A DNA stretch of 64,000 nucleotides from Dyadobacter tibetensis Y620-1 (lineage in GTDB: Bacteria > Bacteroidota > Bacteroidia > Cytophagales > Spirosomataceae): NCBI RefSeq assembly GCF_000566685.1, contig NZ_AZQN01000012.1, positions 1-64,000 on the forward strand, read 5' to 3'. Under the pieces are notes generated by a model. The model saw only the letters and a program-made list of their open reading frames with translations, searched no databases and was not told the origin of the DNA. Positions 19,137 to 27,675 of the stretch are shown here, piece after piece. Position 1 is the first letter of the stretch; each line of letters starts with the position of its first letter. Made by a program: the position numbers and the translations under genes.

Positions 19137-19340
19137 CTGTTTGCTTTCACAACGCATTTAAAATTGTCAAGCATTTCTGCTTTCAAATCGAACAAACTGA
19201 AAAAATATTCCTTCTTTAACATGTAGTTAAGAATTAATTGAACTGGATTGCCATAGCTTACAACCATATATCACTCACTTTTAACTTTACCTTCCCCCTT
19301 TTAACATTTAACTTGCCAACATTTAACAATATTTCTTCCT

Positions 19341-20018
19341 TTACACATGAAAATTCTCCGTAACAATCTTCCCGTCAAACAGATTGACGGTTCGGTGGGC
19401 GAAGCTGGCGTCGTAGGGTGAGTGGGTTACCATGGCAATGGTGGTCCCCTCCTCATTGAGTTCCTGCAACAGATTCATCACATCCTTACCATTGGCAGAG
19501 TCTAGGTTACCGGTTGGCTCATCGGCGAGAATTAATTTGGGCTTCGCTACTACCGCACGAGCTATGGCTACACGCTGCTGCTGCCCTCCGCTGAGCTGCT
19601 GCGGAAAGTGATTGCGACGGTGCATCATATTCATCCGTTTCAAAGTAGCCTCTACTTTTTCATCCCTTTCTTTGGAAGGTACTTTCAGGTATAGTAATGG
19701 CAATTCTACGTTTTCAAATACCGTCAACTCGTCTATCAGATTAAAACTCTGAAAAACGAAACCCACATTCCCTTTCCGCAGCTGCGCCCGTTGTCGCTCT
19801 GACATTTTCTCAACATCCGAACCGTAGAAATTATAAGTACCACTACTGGGATTATCAAGCAGGCCAATAATATTCAATAATGTGGACTTCCCACAGCCCG
19901 AAGGACCCATAATGGCTACAAATTCACCATCATTAATAGTAAGGTTAATCCCGTTAAGCGCAGTTGTCTCTACCTCCTCTGTAGCGAATATTTTTTGAAG
20001 ATTGGTAATGGTTAACAT
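19341..20018 (-). CDS. MacB/LolD-type ABC transporter ATPase
   Basis: The 225-residue ATPase has all motifs in canonical form: Walker A GPSGCGKST, signature LSGGQQQRVAIARA, Walker B LILADEPTGNLDS and the switch histidine in MVTHSP. It energises FtsX-like permeases from the cytoplasm and is the likely motor of the three encoded downstream (16691-19096, 14054-16507, 11504-13906). The adaptor gene lies upstream on the same strand, but the two are separated by the repeat-bounded S23 element at 20030-20603, so the operon now carries an insertion. Read-through across that element is inference. Confidence 0.95.
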   Translation of the reverse strand: MLTITNLQKIFATEEVETTALNGINLTINDGEFVAIMGPSGCGKSTLLNIIGLLDNPSSGTYNFYGSDVEKMSERQRAQLRKGNVGFVFQSFNLIDELTVFENVELPLLYLKVPSKERDEKVEATLKRMNMMHRRNHFPQQLSGGQQQRVAIARAVVAKPKLILADEPTGNLDSANGKDVMNLLQELNEEGTTIAMVTHSPYDASFAHRTVNLFDGKIVTENFHV

Positions 20019-20029
20019 GGTATTAGATT

Positions 20030-20603
20030 TTAGGTTTTTAGGCGTTAGGATTTAGAAATTCACAGTTATTTATTATACATTTTTTGGATATAATCATGAT
20101 ACAGACCTCCTTTAATTCAGATATATGGCGCATTTTATTTATCTTGATTAAGTTATTCATCAACAATAAAATAGATTATGAAAAAATTTCAAGAACTAAT
20201 CATTTGGCAAAGAAGCCATGAGCTTACACTTCAAGTTTATCGGCATTCTAAATCATTTCCTCCTAATGAAATATATGGTTTGACCTCTCAAATACGACGG
20301 TCAAGTTCCTCCATTCCTACGAATATTGCAGAAGGCTGTGGTCGAGATTCTGATGCCGAATTATGTCGTTTTATGATTATTTCCATGGGTTCAGCGTCAG
20401 AATTAGAATATCAACTAATATTATCAAGAGATTTGGGATACCTAAATCTCGAAACTTTCGAATCATTAACAAATGAGTTAACCGAAGTCAAGAAAATGCT
20501 CAATAGTTTCATTCAAAAAGTAAAAGCAAGGCAAATTCTTAAACCTTAAATATTATTTATTAGGTTTTATCCATATTAACACAACCTAACACCTAAACCC
20601 TAA
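20030..20603. mobile_element. IVS-like element: inverted TTAGG arms around an S23 gene
   Basis: The left arm TTAGGTTTTTAGGCGTTAGG (20030-20049) matches the reverse complement of 20585-20603 at 17 of 20 aligned columns with a one-base gap. Between the arms lies one gene, for an S23-type four-helix-bundle protein, on the opposite strand to the operon. Length (574 bp), complementary ends and single ORF copy the plan of intervening sequences in bacterial 23S rRNA genes, but here the element sits between two transporter genes. Mobility is inferred. Confidence 0.5.
20178..20549 (+). CDS. Four-helix-bundle protein, S23/IVP family
   Basis: The 123-residue protein has the family hallmarks: an opening FQELIIWQRSHELTLQVYR, the central LTSQIRRSSSSIPTNIAEG, and ASELEYQLILSRDLGYL before the last helix. 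Relatives are encoded by intervening sequences in 23S rRNA genes and include Avd of diversity-generating retroelements; they form pentameric barrels and bind nucleic acid. There is no reverse transcriptase here. The gene is antisense to the surrounding export operon and enclosed by inverted TTAGG-rich repeats. Its function outside rRNA genes is unknown; it may be a passenger of a small mobile sequence. Confidence 0.9.
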   Translation: MKKFQELIIWQRSHELTLQVYRHSKSFPPNEIYGLTSQIRRSSSSIPTNIAEGCGRDSDAELCRFMIISMGSASELEYQLILSRDLGYLNLETFESLTNELTEVKKMLNSFIQKVKARQILKP

Positions 20604-20614
20604 CACCTATGTAG

Positions 20615-21868
20615 CTAATTCCTCAACTCCAGCACCTCCTTCTCCCCAAAATTCCCGTAAGAGCTAGTAATGACCTGGTCGCCTGGTTTCAGGCCATCCA
20701 GCACTTCATAATATTGCGGGTTTTTACGCCCCAAAGTAATATTCCTTTTCTCAGCACGCTGATTATTCTTATCCACTACATAGACCCAGTTTCCACCAGT
20801 ATCGGAAAAGAAGCCACCAACTGGTAATAAAATCGCTTGTCCTGGTTGACCTAATTCCAATCGAATTGGAGAAGATTGACCTCTGCGTATACCGTTTGGA
20901 GTGTTTTTTTTGAAGATCATATCCACGGCGAATCTTCCGCTTTTTACTTCGGGATATATTTTGACCACCTGCATAGGATATACCTTGCCAACAAAGTCAA
21001 ATTTGGCCTCTAGGCCCGAAAAAATTCGAGATATATAATGTTCATCTATCTCAGCACGAATCTTAAAACCATTCATGTCATCAATTTGTCCAATATTTTG
21101 ACCTTGATTGATGTTCGAGCCAATTTCTACATCAATGGAAGACAGTAATCCGGAAACGGGTGCTTTCACGACCAGATTTTCCAGAGTTTGCCTCCATAAA
21201 TCCACATTTTTTTGGGTTCTTGCCAGCGTTCCTTCCAATTGTTTAATCTGAATTTCGGCATTTTCCTCTTGGTATTTTTGAGACTGAATTTCGATACTAC
21301 GCTCCTGAACCAATTTATCATAATCGATTTTACTTTTAGTAAATTCTTTATCTGAAATCACCTTCTGATTGAATAGTACCTTGTTTCTGTCATGTACGTC
21401 TTTAAACTCAGCGATCCGGTAGTCCAGATCGTTCAACGTTTTGTCGAGATTAAATTTCTCCACCTTCAACCGTTGCCTGGTATTTTGGAGGTCATTTACG
21501 AGCCGGCTCGCTTCCGTTTCCGACTGCAAAAAGTTAAGTTTGAGTTGCTGATTTTCTAGGCGAAGAATAATATCTCCTTCCTTCACCATATTGCCACCCT
21601 CTACCAGTTTTTGAGTAACATAACCACCCACGATAGCATCCAGCTGAATCGTTTTCAAAGGTTGTACCACCCCTTGAATAATGATGAATTCATCAAACGA
21701 TCCGTTTTTCACTTCTGAAATCGTTATTTTGTCCGTTTCTACGTTCAATTTCGAGCGGTGATCTGCAATCAAAAAGTTATACGCCAGTAAGGCAATCACC
21801 ATTACAGCCCCCCCAATGATTGCGATTCGTTTGGTATTCCAATATTTTTTCTCAATTTTCTTGTCCAT
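20615..21868 (-). CDS. MacA/HlyD-type periplasmic adaptor (membrane fusion protein)
   Basis: This adaptor bridges the inner-membrane permease and an outer-membrane channel. The start at ATG 21866-21868 gives 417 residues; the frame extends 24 bp upstream to a non-ATG codon, and I prefer the ATG. One N-terminal helix (IAIIGGAVMVIALLAYNFLIA) is followed by a barrel-sandwich lipoyl half (VGGYVTQKLVEGGNMVKEGDIIL), a long coiled coil (about 110-215), the second lipoyl half (VKAPVSGLLSSIDVEIGSNI) and a beta-barrel. It is the first gene of the export operon, has paired regulator sites and a -24/-12-like element upstream, and is divergent from the two-component genes. A TolC partner is missing apart from the stump at 10219. 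Confidence 0.93.
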   Translation of the reverse strand: MDKKIEKKYWNTKRIAIIGGAVMVIALLAYNFLIADHRSKLNVETDKITISEVKNGSFDEFIIIQGVVQPLKTIQLDAIVGGYVTQKLVEGGNMVKEGDIILRLENQQLKLNFLQSETEASRLVNDLQNTRQRLKVEKFNLDKTLNDLDYRIAEFKDVHDRNKVLFNQKVISDKEFTKSKIDYDKLVQERSIEIQSQKYQEENAEIQIKQLEGTLARTQKNVDLWRQTLENLVVKAPVSGLLSSIDVEIGSNINQGQNIGQIDDMNGFKIRAEIDEHYISRIFSGLEAKFDFVGKVYPMQVVKIYPEVKSGRFAVDMIFKKNTPNGIRRGQSSPIRLELGQPGQAILLPVGGFFSDTGGNWVYVVDKNNQRAEKRNITLGRKNPQYYEVLDGLKPGDQVITSSYGNFGEKEVLELRN

Positions 21869-21904
21869 CGTTGGTTCAGATAATATCAACACTACTTCCA
21901 GAGT

Positions 21905-21919
21905 AACAAAGCTGTGCCA
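21905..21919 (-). promoter_or_regulatory. Candidate sigma-54 promoter of the export operon
   Basis: The minus strand reads TGGCACAGCTTTGTT. TGGCAC is a perfect -24 element; the -12 part (TTTGT) is imperfect and one base closer than in the consensus. It ends 37 bp before the adaptor start codon and lies 56 bp from the paired dyads at 21975-22010. Confidence 0.4.
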
Positions 21920-21974
21920 TCAAATACAAACCATTGATTATGAAGAATTTAAAATAAAAAATTATCATTTTTAT

Positions 21975-22010
21975 TGATCGAAAACGAACACATATGTCCG
22001 ATTTCGGACA
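21975..22010. promoter_or_regulatory. Paired regulator binding sites (probable NtrC-type UAS)
   Basis: TGATCGAAAACGAACA (21975-21990) and the perfect palindrome TGTCCGATTTCGGACA (21995-22010) share the form TGTYCG-N4-CGRACA, with 20 bp between centres. They lie between the divergent adaptor and regulator genes and match the pair at 11313-11348. They are likely bound by the regulator encoded at 22098-23411, which may also control itself here. Confidence 0.65.
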
Positions 22011-22097
22011 GTACTTGACAAGCACTTTATATTGCATGACGCATTTCTTCAGAAAGGCGTAAATTAGTAGTTCTATCACCACTGACATACCAAACCC

Positions 22098-23411
22098 ATG
22101 GCCCATATTCTAATAATAGATGATGATGTTGACATTTTGAGTGCCGCCAAATTGTTTTTGAAACGACACTTTTCTGAAATCACCATCGAGAAGAAACCGG
22201 AGAAAATTCCCTTCCTTTTGAATAACTACTGTTATGATCTGATTTTGCTGGATATGAATTTTACGCAGGATTTGAGCTCTGGAATGGAAGGATTTCATTG
22301 GCTAGATAGAATTTTGGATCTAAAACCGGAAGCCAAGGTGGTACTCTTCACGGCCTATGGGGATGTTGAAATGGCGGTCAAATCCATTAAACTTGGAGCA
22401 AAAGACTTTGTACTAAAACCATGGAACAACCAAAAACTATTGGACAGCCTTCATGCGGTCCTGGATGAACCTGTACCGAAAATAAACGAAATAGAGCATG
22501 AGTTAATAGGTGAATCGGTGGTTTTACGAGAAGCAATGAAACTGATGCTTCGGGTAGCAAAAACCGATGCCAATATTTTAATTCTGGGCGAGAATGGAAC
22601 AGGTAAGGACCTTATGGCCAAAGCCATACATAAAAACTCTACTAGATCAAAGGGGCCCTTTATCCGGGCAGATATCGCCTCCTTACCTGAAACACTGGTT
22701 GAAAGCGAGTTATTTGGCCATGAAAAGGGTGCTTTTACCGACGCTAAAACGACCCGAATTGGGAAGTTTGAAGAGGCCGACAGGGGAACACTTTTTCTGG
22801 ACGAAGTTGGGAATTTATCGCTCACCACGCAACGGAAGCTATTGAACACACTTCAGAATCGTACGATTGTAAAACTTGGTCAAAACAAAGAAACGAAGCT
22901 CGATATCCGGTTGATTTGCGCCACCAACGAGGTCATTAGCGAAAAAGTTGCCTCAAATGAATTCAGAGAAGATTTGTTTTATAGGATTAATACCGTTACC
23001 ATTGAGATGCCCCCCTTACGCAACCGTAAGGGAGACATTGAGTTGTTGGCCTCCCATTTCCTGAATATTTATAACAAAAAATACAATCGAAAAATAGCTG
23101 GTTTTTCTGCCAATTTAAAGCAGAAAATGGAGCTATACGCATGGCCTGGGAATGTGCGAGAACTGCAACATGCAGTAGAGCGTGCGGTTATTTTATGCCA
23201 AAATAATCTCTTGGAAATGGCTGATCTATTTGGTTCCGAACGAGAAATGTCAAGCTCCCCGAAGTTAAAAAGCTATGATCTGGAAGAGGTTGAAAGGCAG
23301 CTCATTTCAGAAGTCATGCAACGCCAGAGGGGAAATATTTCGGAGGCAGCAAAAGAACTCGGATTATCTAGAGCGGCATTATACCGTCGTATTGAAAAAT
23401 ACGGTCTTTAA
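22098..23411 (+). CDS. Sigma-54-dependent response regulator (NtrC family)
   Basis: This 437-residue transcription activator has three parts. The receiver domain (about 1-120) has the acidic pair in ILIIDDDVD, the phospho-acceptor Asp in LLDMNF and the Lys in VLKPW. The AAA+ domain has Walker A GENGTGKD (about 164), the sigma-54 contact loop GAFTDA (about 211) and the arginine-finger region FREDLFYRIN. A Fis-type helix-turn-helix ends the protein (GNISEAAKELGLSRAALYRRI). The partner kinase follows after 9 bp. The divergent position and the paired dyads at 21975-22010 and 11313-11348 indicate control of the export operons, probably in response to envelope stress or an export substrate. Confidence 0.96.
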   Translation: MAHILIIDDDVDILSAAKLFLKRHFSEITIEKKPEKIPFLLNNYCYDLILLDMNFTQDLSSGMEGFHWLDRILDLKPEAKVVLFTAYGDVEMAVKSIKLGAKDFVLKPWNNQKLLDSLHAVLDEPVPKINEIEHELIGESVVLREAMKLMLRVAKTDANILILGENGTGKDLMAKAIHKNSTRSKGPFIRADIASLPETLVESELFGHEKGAFTDAKTTRIGKFEEADRGTLFLDEVGNLSLTTQRKLLNTLQNRTIVKLGQNKETKLDIRLICATNEVISEKVASNEFREDLFYRINTVTIEMPPLRNRKGDIELLASHFLNIYNKKYNRKIAGFSANLKQKMELYAWPGNVRELQHAVERAVILCQNNLLEMADLFGSEREMSSSPKLKSYDLEEVERQLISEVMQRQRGNISEAAKELGLSRAALYRRIEKYGL

Positions 23412-23420
23412 TATTTAACC

Positions 23421-24728
23421 ATGAAAAGGTTTTCAATTCAAATCATATTACGCATTAGTCTCCTAGTACTTACCGCCAGTGCTTTGCCCTTTTTGGTAGC
23501 TCTGAGAATGTACCTGGCTGCCTGCTTAATTGGAGTGATATTGCTATTTCTAGGCATTTCTCTATACCGTGTTACCACATCGGTCAACCGAAAATTGACC
23601 CTATTCTTTGAGTCAATAGAATATTCCGATTTTACGGTGAAACTCAACTCTGACAGTCAAAAGGGAAATAGTTTTGCCGATTTGAATAGCCGTCTAACCA
23701 ATGTGATGGAGATGTTCCGAGCCTCACGCGCTGAAAAGGAAGCAAATTTTCATTTTTTAAATACGGTACTACAGCATATTGACGTAGGAATTATCTGTTA
23801 CAAAAAGTCTGGTGAAGTGGAAATTATGAATAAGGCTGCTATCAGACTTTTAGATCTTCACAAACTTCGAAAAATCTCGGATTTACGTAACAGTAACAAG
23901 GGCAACTTGTACGAGTCTATTCAGGAGATCTCCATACCTGGGCGGCTTATGTATGAAAGTGAAGAAGGCCGACAACTTTCCATTACTATCACCAAATTAG
24001 AGTTACAGGGTAGAACGGTTAACATTTTAGGAATACAAAATATACGCACAGAACTCCAAATAAAAGAAGTGACAGCCTGGCAAAACCTTACCAAGGTATT
24101 AAGACATGAAATCATGAATTCCATTGCTCCAATTGTCTCTTTGGTAGGTACAATGCGAACCATTTTATCCGAAGATTTTGTATCGAAAGAAGGTATTGAG
24201 GAACCTCTGGAAGACCTTAATCTGGCATTGTCTACGATCGAAAGTCGGGGCAATGGAATAATTGATTTTGTAAATGCCTACCGTGATTTCACGACTTTAC
24301 CAAAACCCGCATTAAAAGTCATATGGGTCTCAGATATCTTAAGACACTTCGAAAATTTAATACTATCAACCCCTATAGACATCAATATCATCCATAATTT
24401 CGAGATAGAATGCGACCAGGGCCAAATTGAAATGGTATTATTGAATTTGGTCAAAAACGCCGTTGAAGCAGTTGGAGACTCTGAAAATGCCCGTATTGAA
24501 ATCAAAACTTATTTACAAAATTCTCACAAAATCATTGAAGTTATGGACAATGGGACCGGTATTGTACCGGAAGCTATCGATAAGATATTTGTCCCATTTT
24601 TTACGACAAAGAAAACGGGTTCGGGTATAGGTTTGAGCCTTTCAAAACAAATTATGCAGATGCATGGTGGTGACTTACGCGTAACCTCACAGCAAGGTAT
24701 AGGTACAAGCTTTGGAATGATTTTCTGA
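23421..24728 (+). CDS. Membrane sensor histidine kinase
   Basis: The 435-residue kinase has two N-terminal membrane helices (within residues 1-55) with almost no periplasmic loop, a HAMP-like linker, a PAS-like domain (about 105-215), the H-box LRHEIMNSIAPI with the phosphorylated His near 229, and an HATPase domain with N-box LVKNAVEAV, DNGTGIV and TTKKTGSGIGLSLS. The short extracytoplasmic part suggests it senses a signal in the membrane or cytoplasm. It forms an operon with the response regulator 9 bp upstream and presumably phosphorylates it. The gene ends at the convergent terminator 24761-24798. Confidence 0.94.
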   Translation: MKRFSIQIILRISLLVLTASALPFLVALRMYLAACLIGVILLFLGISLYRVTTSVNRKLTLFFESIEYSDFTVKLNSDSQKGNSFADLNSRLTNVMEMFRASRAEKEANFHFLNTVLQHIDVGIICYKKSGEVEIMNKAAIRLLDLHKLRKISDLRNSNKGNLYESIQEISIPGRLMYESEEGRQLSITITKLELQGRTVNILGIQNIRTELQIKEVTAWQNLTKVLRHEIMNSIAPIVSLVGTMRTILSEDFVSKEGIEEPLEDLNLALSTIESRGNGIIDFVNAYRDFTTLPKPALKVIWVSDILRHFENLILSTPIDINIIHNFEIECDQGQIEMVLLNLVKNAVEAVGDSENARIEIKTYLQNSHKIIEVMDNGTGIVPEAIDKIFVPFFTTKKTGSGIGLSLSKQIMQMHGGDLRVTSQQGIGTSFGMIF

Positions 24729-24760
24729 CCTGATAAAAAATTATGTAGCCTGAAAATAAA

Positions 24761-24798
24761 AAATGATTGCAGCGCCATCTTAGCTTCTGCAATCATTT
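24761..24798. terminator. Bidirectional terminator
   Basis: AAATGATTGCAG (24761-24772) and CTGCAATCATTT (24787-24798) form a perfect 12-bp stem with a 14-nt loop, between the convergent kinase and fasciclin genes. A-rich sequence before and T after the stem suits termination in both directions. Confidence 0.75.
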
Positions 24799-24820
24799 AT
24801 AAATCGGTGCGATTTGAAAT

Positions 24821-25378
24821 TTAAGGCATTAATACCTTATCAATTACATGAATCACGCCATTAGATTGGTACACATCCTTAATAGTAACCATAGCTTTAT
24901 TGCCCTTCGAATCCATCACCTCAATTCCTTTACCTTTCTTCATAAAAGTCAATTCTTCTCCCTGAACTGTTTTGGCCATGGCTTTGCCTTTTCCGTCTTT
25001 AATCATCTCCATTAAAGAGGCAGAATCAATACGGCCCGAAACCACATGGTAGGTAAGAACAGTGGATAACATTTCTTTATTTTCTGGTTTCAATAAATTG
25101 TCGACGGTGCCTTTAGGAAGCGCTTCAAATGCCTTGTTCACAGGGGCAAAAACCGTGAATGGGCCATCTCCAGATAGAGTTTCAACCAATCCTGCAGCCT
25201 TTACAGCTGCCACGAGCGTCGTGTGATCCTTTGAGTTTACGGCATTTTCAATAATGTTTTTAGACGGATACATGGCGGCTCCGCCTACCATTACGGACTT
25301 TTCAGATTGCGCGTAGGCAGAAGCGGTAAATAACAAAGCAAGGCCTAAAAGTGTGTTTTTGATACTGATCGTTTTCAT
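24821..25378 (-). CDS. Secreted fasciclin (FAS1) domain protein
   Basis: This 185-residue protein has a signal peptide ending in SAYAQ and one FAS1 domain, recognisable from GDGPFTVFAPVNKAFEALP (H1 region), the YHVV motif in LTYHVVSGRI, and the closing NGVIHVIDKVLMP. The start is ATG 25376-25378; the frame reaches 12 bp further to a TTG. FAS1 domains mediate adhesion or bind small molecules outside the cytoplasm; Cytophagales genomes have many single-domain copies of unknown role. It stands alone on the minus strand, separated from the GH130 gene by about 285 bp, and ends at a shared terminator. Confidence 0.93.
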   Translation of the reverse strand: MKTISIKNTLLGLALLFTASAYAQSEKSVMVGGAAMYPSKNIIENAVNSKDHTTLVAAVKAAGLVETLSGDGPFTVFAPVNKAFEALPKGTVDNLLKPENKEMLSTVLTYHVVSGRIDSASLMEMIKDGKGKAMAKTVQGEELTFMKKGKGIEVMDSKGNKAMVTIKDVYQSNGVIHVIDKVLMP

Positions 25379-25664
25379 AGAAATATTCAAATTAAATTTC
25401 CATTATATACGACCATATCTACAAGTTTAGATTGAAAGTGTGTAAAAAATAATAAAAATAATTTCAAGAAATCACACTAACCAAGCCTTATTACCCTTAC
25501 CATAAGCCTTGTATTGGTAAAGAATTAACGGATAGATTTCTTCCATCTAAGATTTCCGTCATCTTACTATTTAAGTACATTTCCCCTTTAATAGGTTACC
25601 TGTTAATGACGATCTGGATTAAACCGATATATCCAGTGAATACGGTTGGGAAACCGGGAATAAA

Positions 25665-26807
25665 TTAAAATGGCAGAGGATCCCCGGGTGTTTTTTTGCT
25701 GGGGTCGAAAATAGCGAGACCAACTTTCGAATCGGCACAGCCATAATATAGTAACCATTTATTTTTAAAATAAACCATACCCTCAATAAAAACGGTACCG
25801 GCTTCGTATTGACCACTTTTCTCAAACGGTTCCATTGGTCTGAAGAAAGGCAGGTCTAAACGCTCAAGTACTTTTGTAGGATCGTTTTTATCGAACAGAA
25901 CTTGTCCCGCGCAGTAGCTATTGGGGGTAAAACGCAGATCTCCTTCGGCTCCCTTATCGTTTTTCCCATTATAAAGGAGAACAATACCTTTATCCGTCAA
26001 AATAGCTGGAGGGCCACATTCTGTAAGATTACTATCGAAATATCCTTTTCGAGGAGAAATAAGGTTTTTAAGATTTCCATCTGTATTTATTACGGGTGTC
26101 CAGTTAATCAAATCCGTAGAAGTTGCCACATTTACATTTGCTTCGCCGAAGTACAACCAGTATTTACCATTGAGTTTGGTGATAACCTGCTTATCGCCTT
26201 CCAGACGGGTGAGTATAGAGCCCGATTTGGTCCAGATCTCATTGAACTTCCCTCCATAGGCCTTCTTAAAAATAGGGCCATGTTTCTTCCATGTGATCAG
26301 ATCGCGTGATGTGGCTACCCCAATCCTGGCCTTATCCTGATTCCATTGGGTATAAAAAATTACATATAAACCATCGGGCGTTACGGCTACTCTAGGATCT
26401 TCACATCCTCCAGGCCATTCAAATTCTTTCTGAGCATCCTTGTCTGGAAACAGCACAGGGGTTTTCCGTCTATCAAAGGTGACGCCTTCGGCACTCTGAG
26501 CGAAACCAATTCGGGAAGTGCGCTTACCAATTTCCTTTCCTGCCTTATCTTCGGCACGATACAATACTACCACTTTGCCCTCATGAATCGTAGCAGCAGG
26601 ATTGAAAGTATCGTTAGACTCCCAATCGAGCATACGCTGGTTCATGGGGCAAAAAAAGCGGGTAGTAGAGTCTGGGGAAATTACTGGATTGACCCCCTGG
26701 GGTCGTTCGAAGCCGCCAAAAGCCCAGTCTGGTAATGGATTGATTGACTGTCCCCGAGCGGTGATGCCAATCAGCAAAGACAGTATTAACAGGTTAATTT
26801 TTTTCAT
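25665..26807 (-). CDS. Exported GH130-like glycosidase or phosphorylase
   Basis: The 380-residue protein has a signal peptide (MKKINLLILSLLIGITARGQ) and a five-bladed beta-propeller fold. FNPAATIHEGKVVVLYRAED, the EDPRV motif in WPGGCEDPRVAV carrying the catalytic Asp, and WTKSGSI suit family GH130, which acts on beta-mannosides and related oligosaccharides, by phosphorolysis or hydrolysis. An exported copy is more likely a hydrolase, because phosphorolysis is best placed in the cytoplasm; this is inference. It has no direct operon partner: the YceI gene upstream is separated by a terminator at 26852-26878. A GH43/GH32-like propeller enzyme is the alternative. Confidence 0.8.
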   Translation of the reverse strand: MKKINLLILSLLIGITARGQSINPLPDWAFGGFERPQGVNPVISPDSTTRFFCPMNQRMLDWESNDTFNPAATIHEGKVVVLYRAEDKAGKEIGKRTSRIGFAQSAEGVTFDRRKTPVLFPDKDAQKEFEWPGGCEDPRVAVTPDGLYVIFYTQWNQDKARIGVATSRDLITWKKHGPIFKKAYGGKFNEIWTKSGSILTRLEGDKQVITKLNGKYWLYFGEANVNVATSTDLINWTPVINTDGNLKNLISPRKGYFDSNLTECGPPAILTDKGIVLLYNGKNDKGAEGDLRFTPNSYCAGQVLFDKNDPTKVLERLDLPFFRPMEPFEKSGQYEAGTVFIEGMVYFKNKWLLYYGCADSKVGLAIFDPSKKTPGDPLPF

Positions 26808-26851
26808 GTTCAGAATTTAAAATGGATAGATAGGATTCGAATAAGATAACA

Positions 26852-26878
26852 AATCCGACCCAGCAACTGAGTCGGATT
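26852..26878 (-). terminator. Terminator downstream of the YceI gene
   Basis: AATCCGACCCAG and CTGAGTCGGATT form a 12-bp stem with one mismatch and a CAA loop, 34 bp past the YceI stop codon. The flanking sequence is AT-rich but lacks a long T run. Confidence 0.65.
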
Positions 26879-26911
26879 ATATGCGGACCATGACGGGACT
26901 AATAGGTGGAA

Positions 26912-27514
26912 TTACATACCCGCAACCAGATTAACGTCCAAAGTAAAATCATCCATAATGGCTTTGTCGCCCAAATTTTCAAAGAAATTAGTAGACCTGA
27001 ATTTAATATCATATTTGGTACGGTCCACAGTAACCTTCGCTTCTGCTTGTACCTTACCCGCGTTCATTTTGACCGTAGCCGGAAAAGTTACAGGTTCAGA
27101 AATGCCTTTTATGGTCAGATCTCCACTGATATTGTACTTGTCCCCGCCAGTTGGAGTTGCCGAGGTTATAACCAATTTGGCTTGAGGGTGCTTTTCAACT
27201 GAGAAGAAATCATCACTCTTTAAGTGATTGGTTAGTTTACCATTCATATCATTGTCCTTAATATCGGTAACCACCAATGACTTAACATCCATCAAAAAGG
27301 TACCACCTTTAAGCTTTTCTCCATCTAATATCAGGCTTCCACTAGTAATGGGCACATAGCCGTCATGGCTTCCTGTTACCTTTTTTGCATGCCAAACCAC
27401 TTTACTATTTTTGGTATCAACTTTCAGAGTCTTGTCCTTGGCACCATCTGTTTCTGCAAATGCAGCCGTATGTAAGAACATTCCGGCCAAAAGAAATACA
27501 AAGCATTTTTTCAT
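26912..27514 (-). CDS. Periplasmic YceI-family protein
   Basis: The 200-residue protein has a signal peptide (ending HTAAFAE) and a lipocalin-like YceI domain: DTKNSKVVWHAKKVTGSHDG at the start, GTFLMDVKSL, HLKSDDFFSVEKHPQAKLVI and LTIKGISEPVTFP, all typical of the family. Members bind isoprenoid-like lipids such as polyprenyl pyrophosphates and have been linked to stress and envelope metabolism. The ATG 27512-27514 directly precedes the signal; another in-frame ATG lies 12 bp upstream (27524-27526) and cannot be excluded. It appears to be a single-gene transcript ended by 26852-26878. Confidence 0.94.
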   Translation of the reverse strand: MKKCFVFLLAGMFLHTAAFAETDGAKDKTLKVDTKNSKVVWHAKKVTGSHDGYVPITSGSLILDGEKLKGGTFLMDVKSLVVTDIKDNDMNGKLTNHLKSDDFFSVEKHPQAKLVITSATPTGGDKYNISGDLTIKGISEPVTFPATVKMNAGKVQAEAKVTVDRTKYDIKFRSTNFFENLGDKAIMDDFTLDVNLVAGM

Positions 27515-27675
27515 CTTTAATCGCATTTTAGGTGAATAGTATTAATTGCACTTAAAGTTATGATTTTAATCCAATCTAACTTAACCAGAGGGGAATAAAA
27601 ACCATTCCAGAATTTCAATAGGCAAACACAGTGCCCTCCAGTACATTTTAGAAGCCGAACTTTAAGTCTGGCCAA

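Noticed and set aside
20030..20603. Reading the S23-type gene as Avd of a diversity-generating retroelement.
   Set aside because: No reverse transcriptase, template repeat or variable repeat was seen near it.
22015..22020. TTGACA upstream of the response regulator as a sigma-70 -35 box.
   Set aside because: No -10 box at the proper distance, and the primary sigma factor of Bacteroidota uses other elements. AGCAC..TTGCA in the same place also has the wrong spacing for sigma-54.
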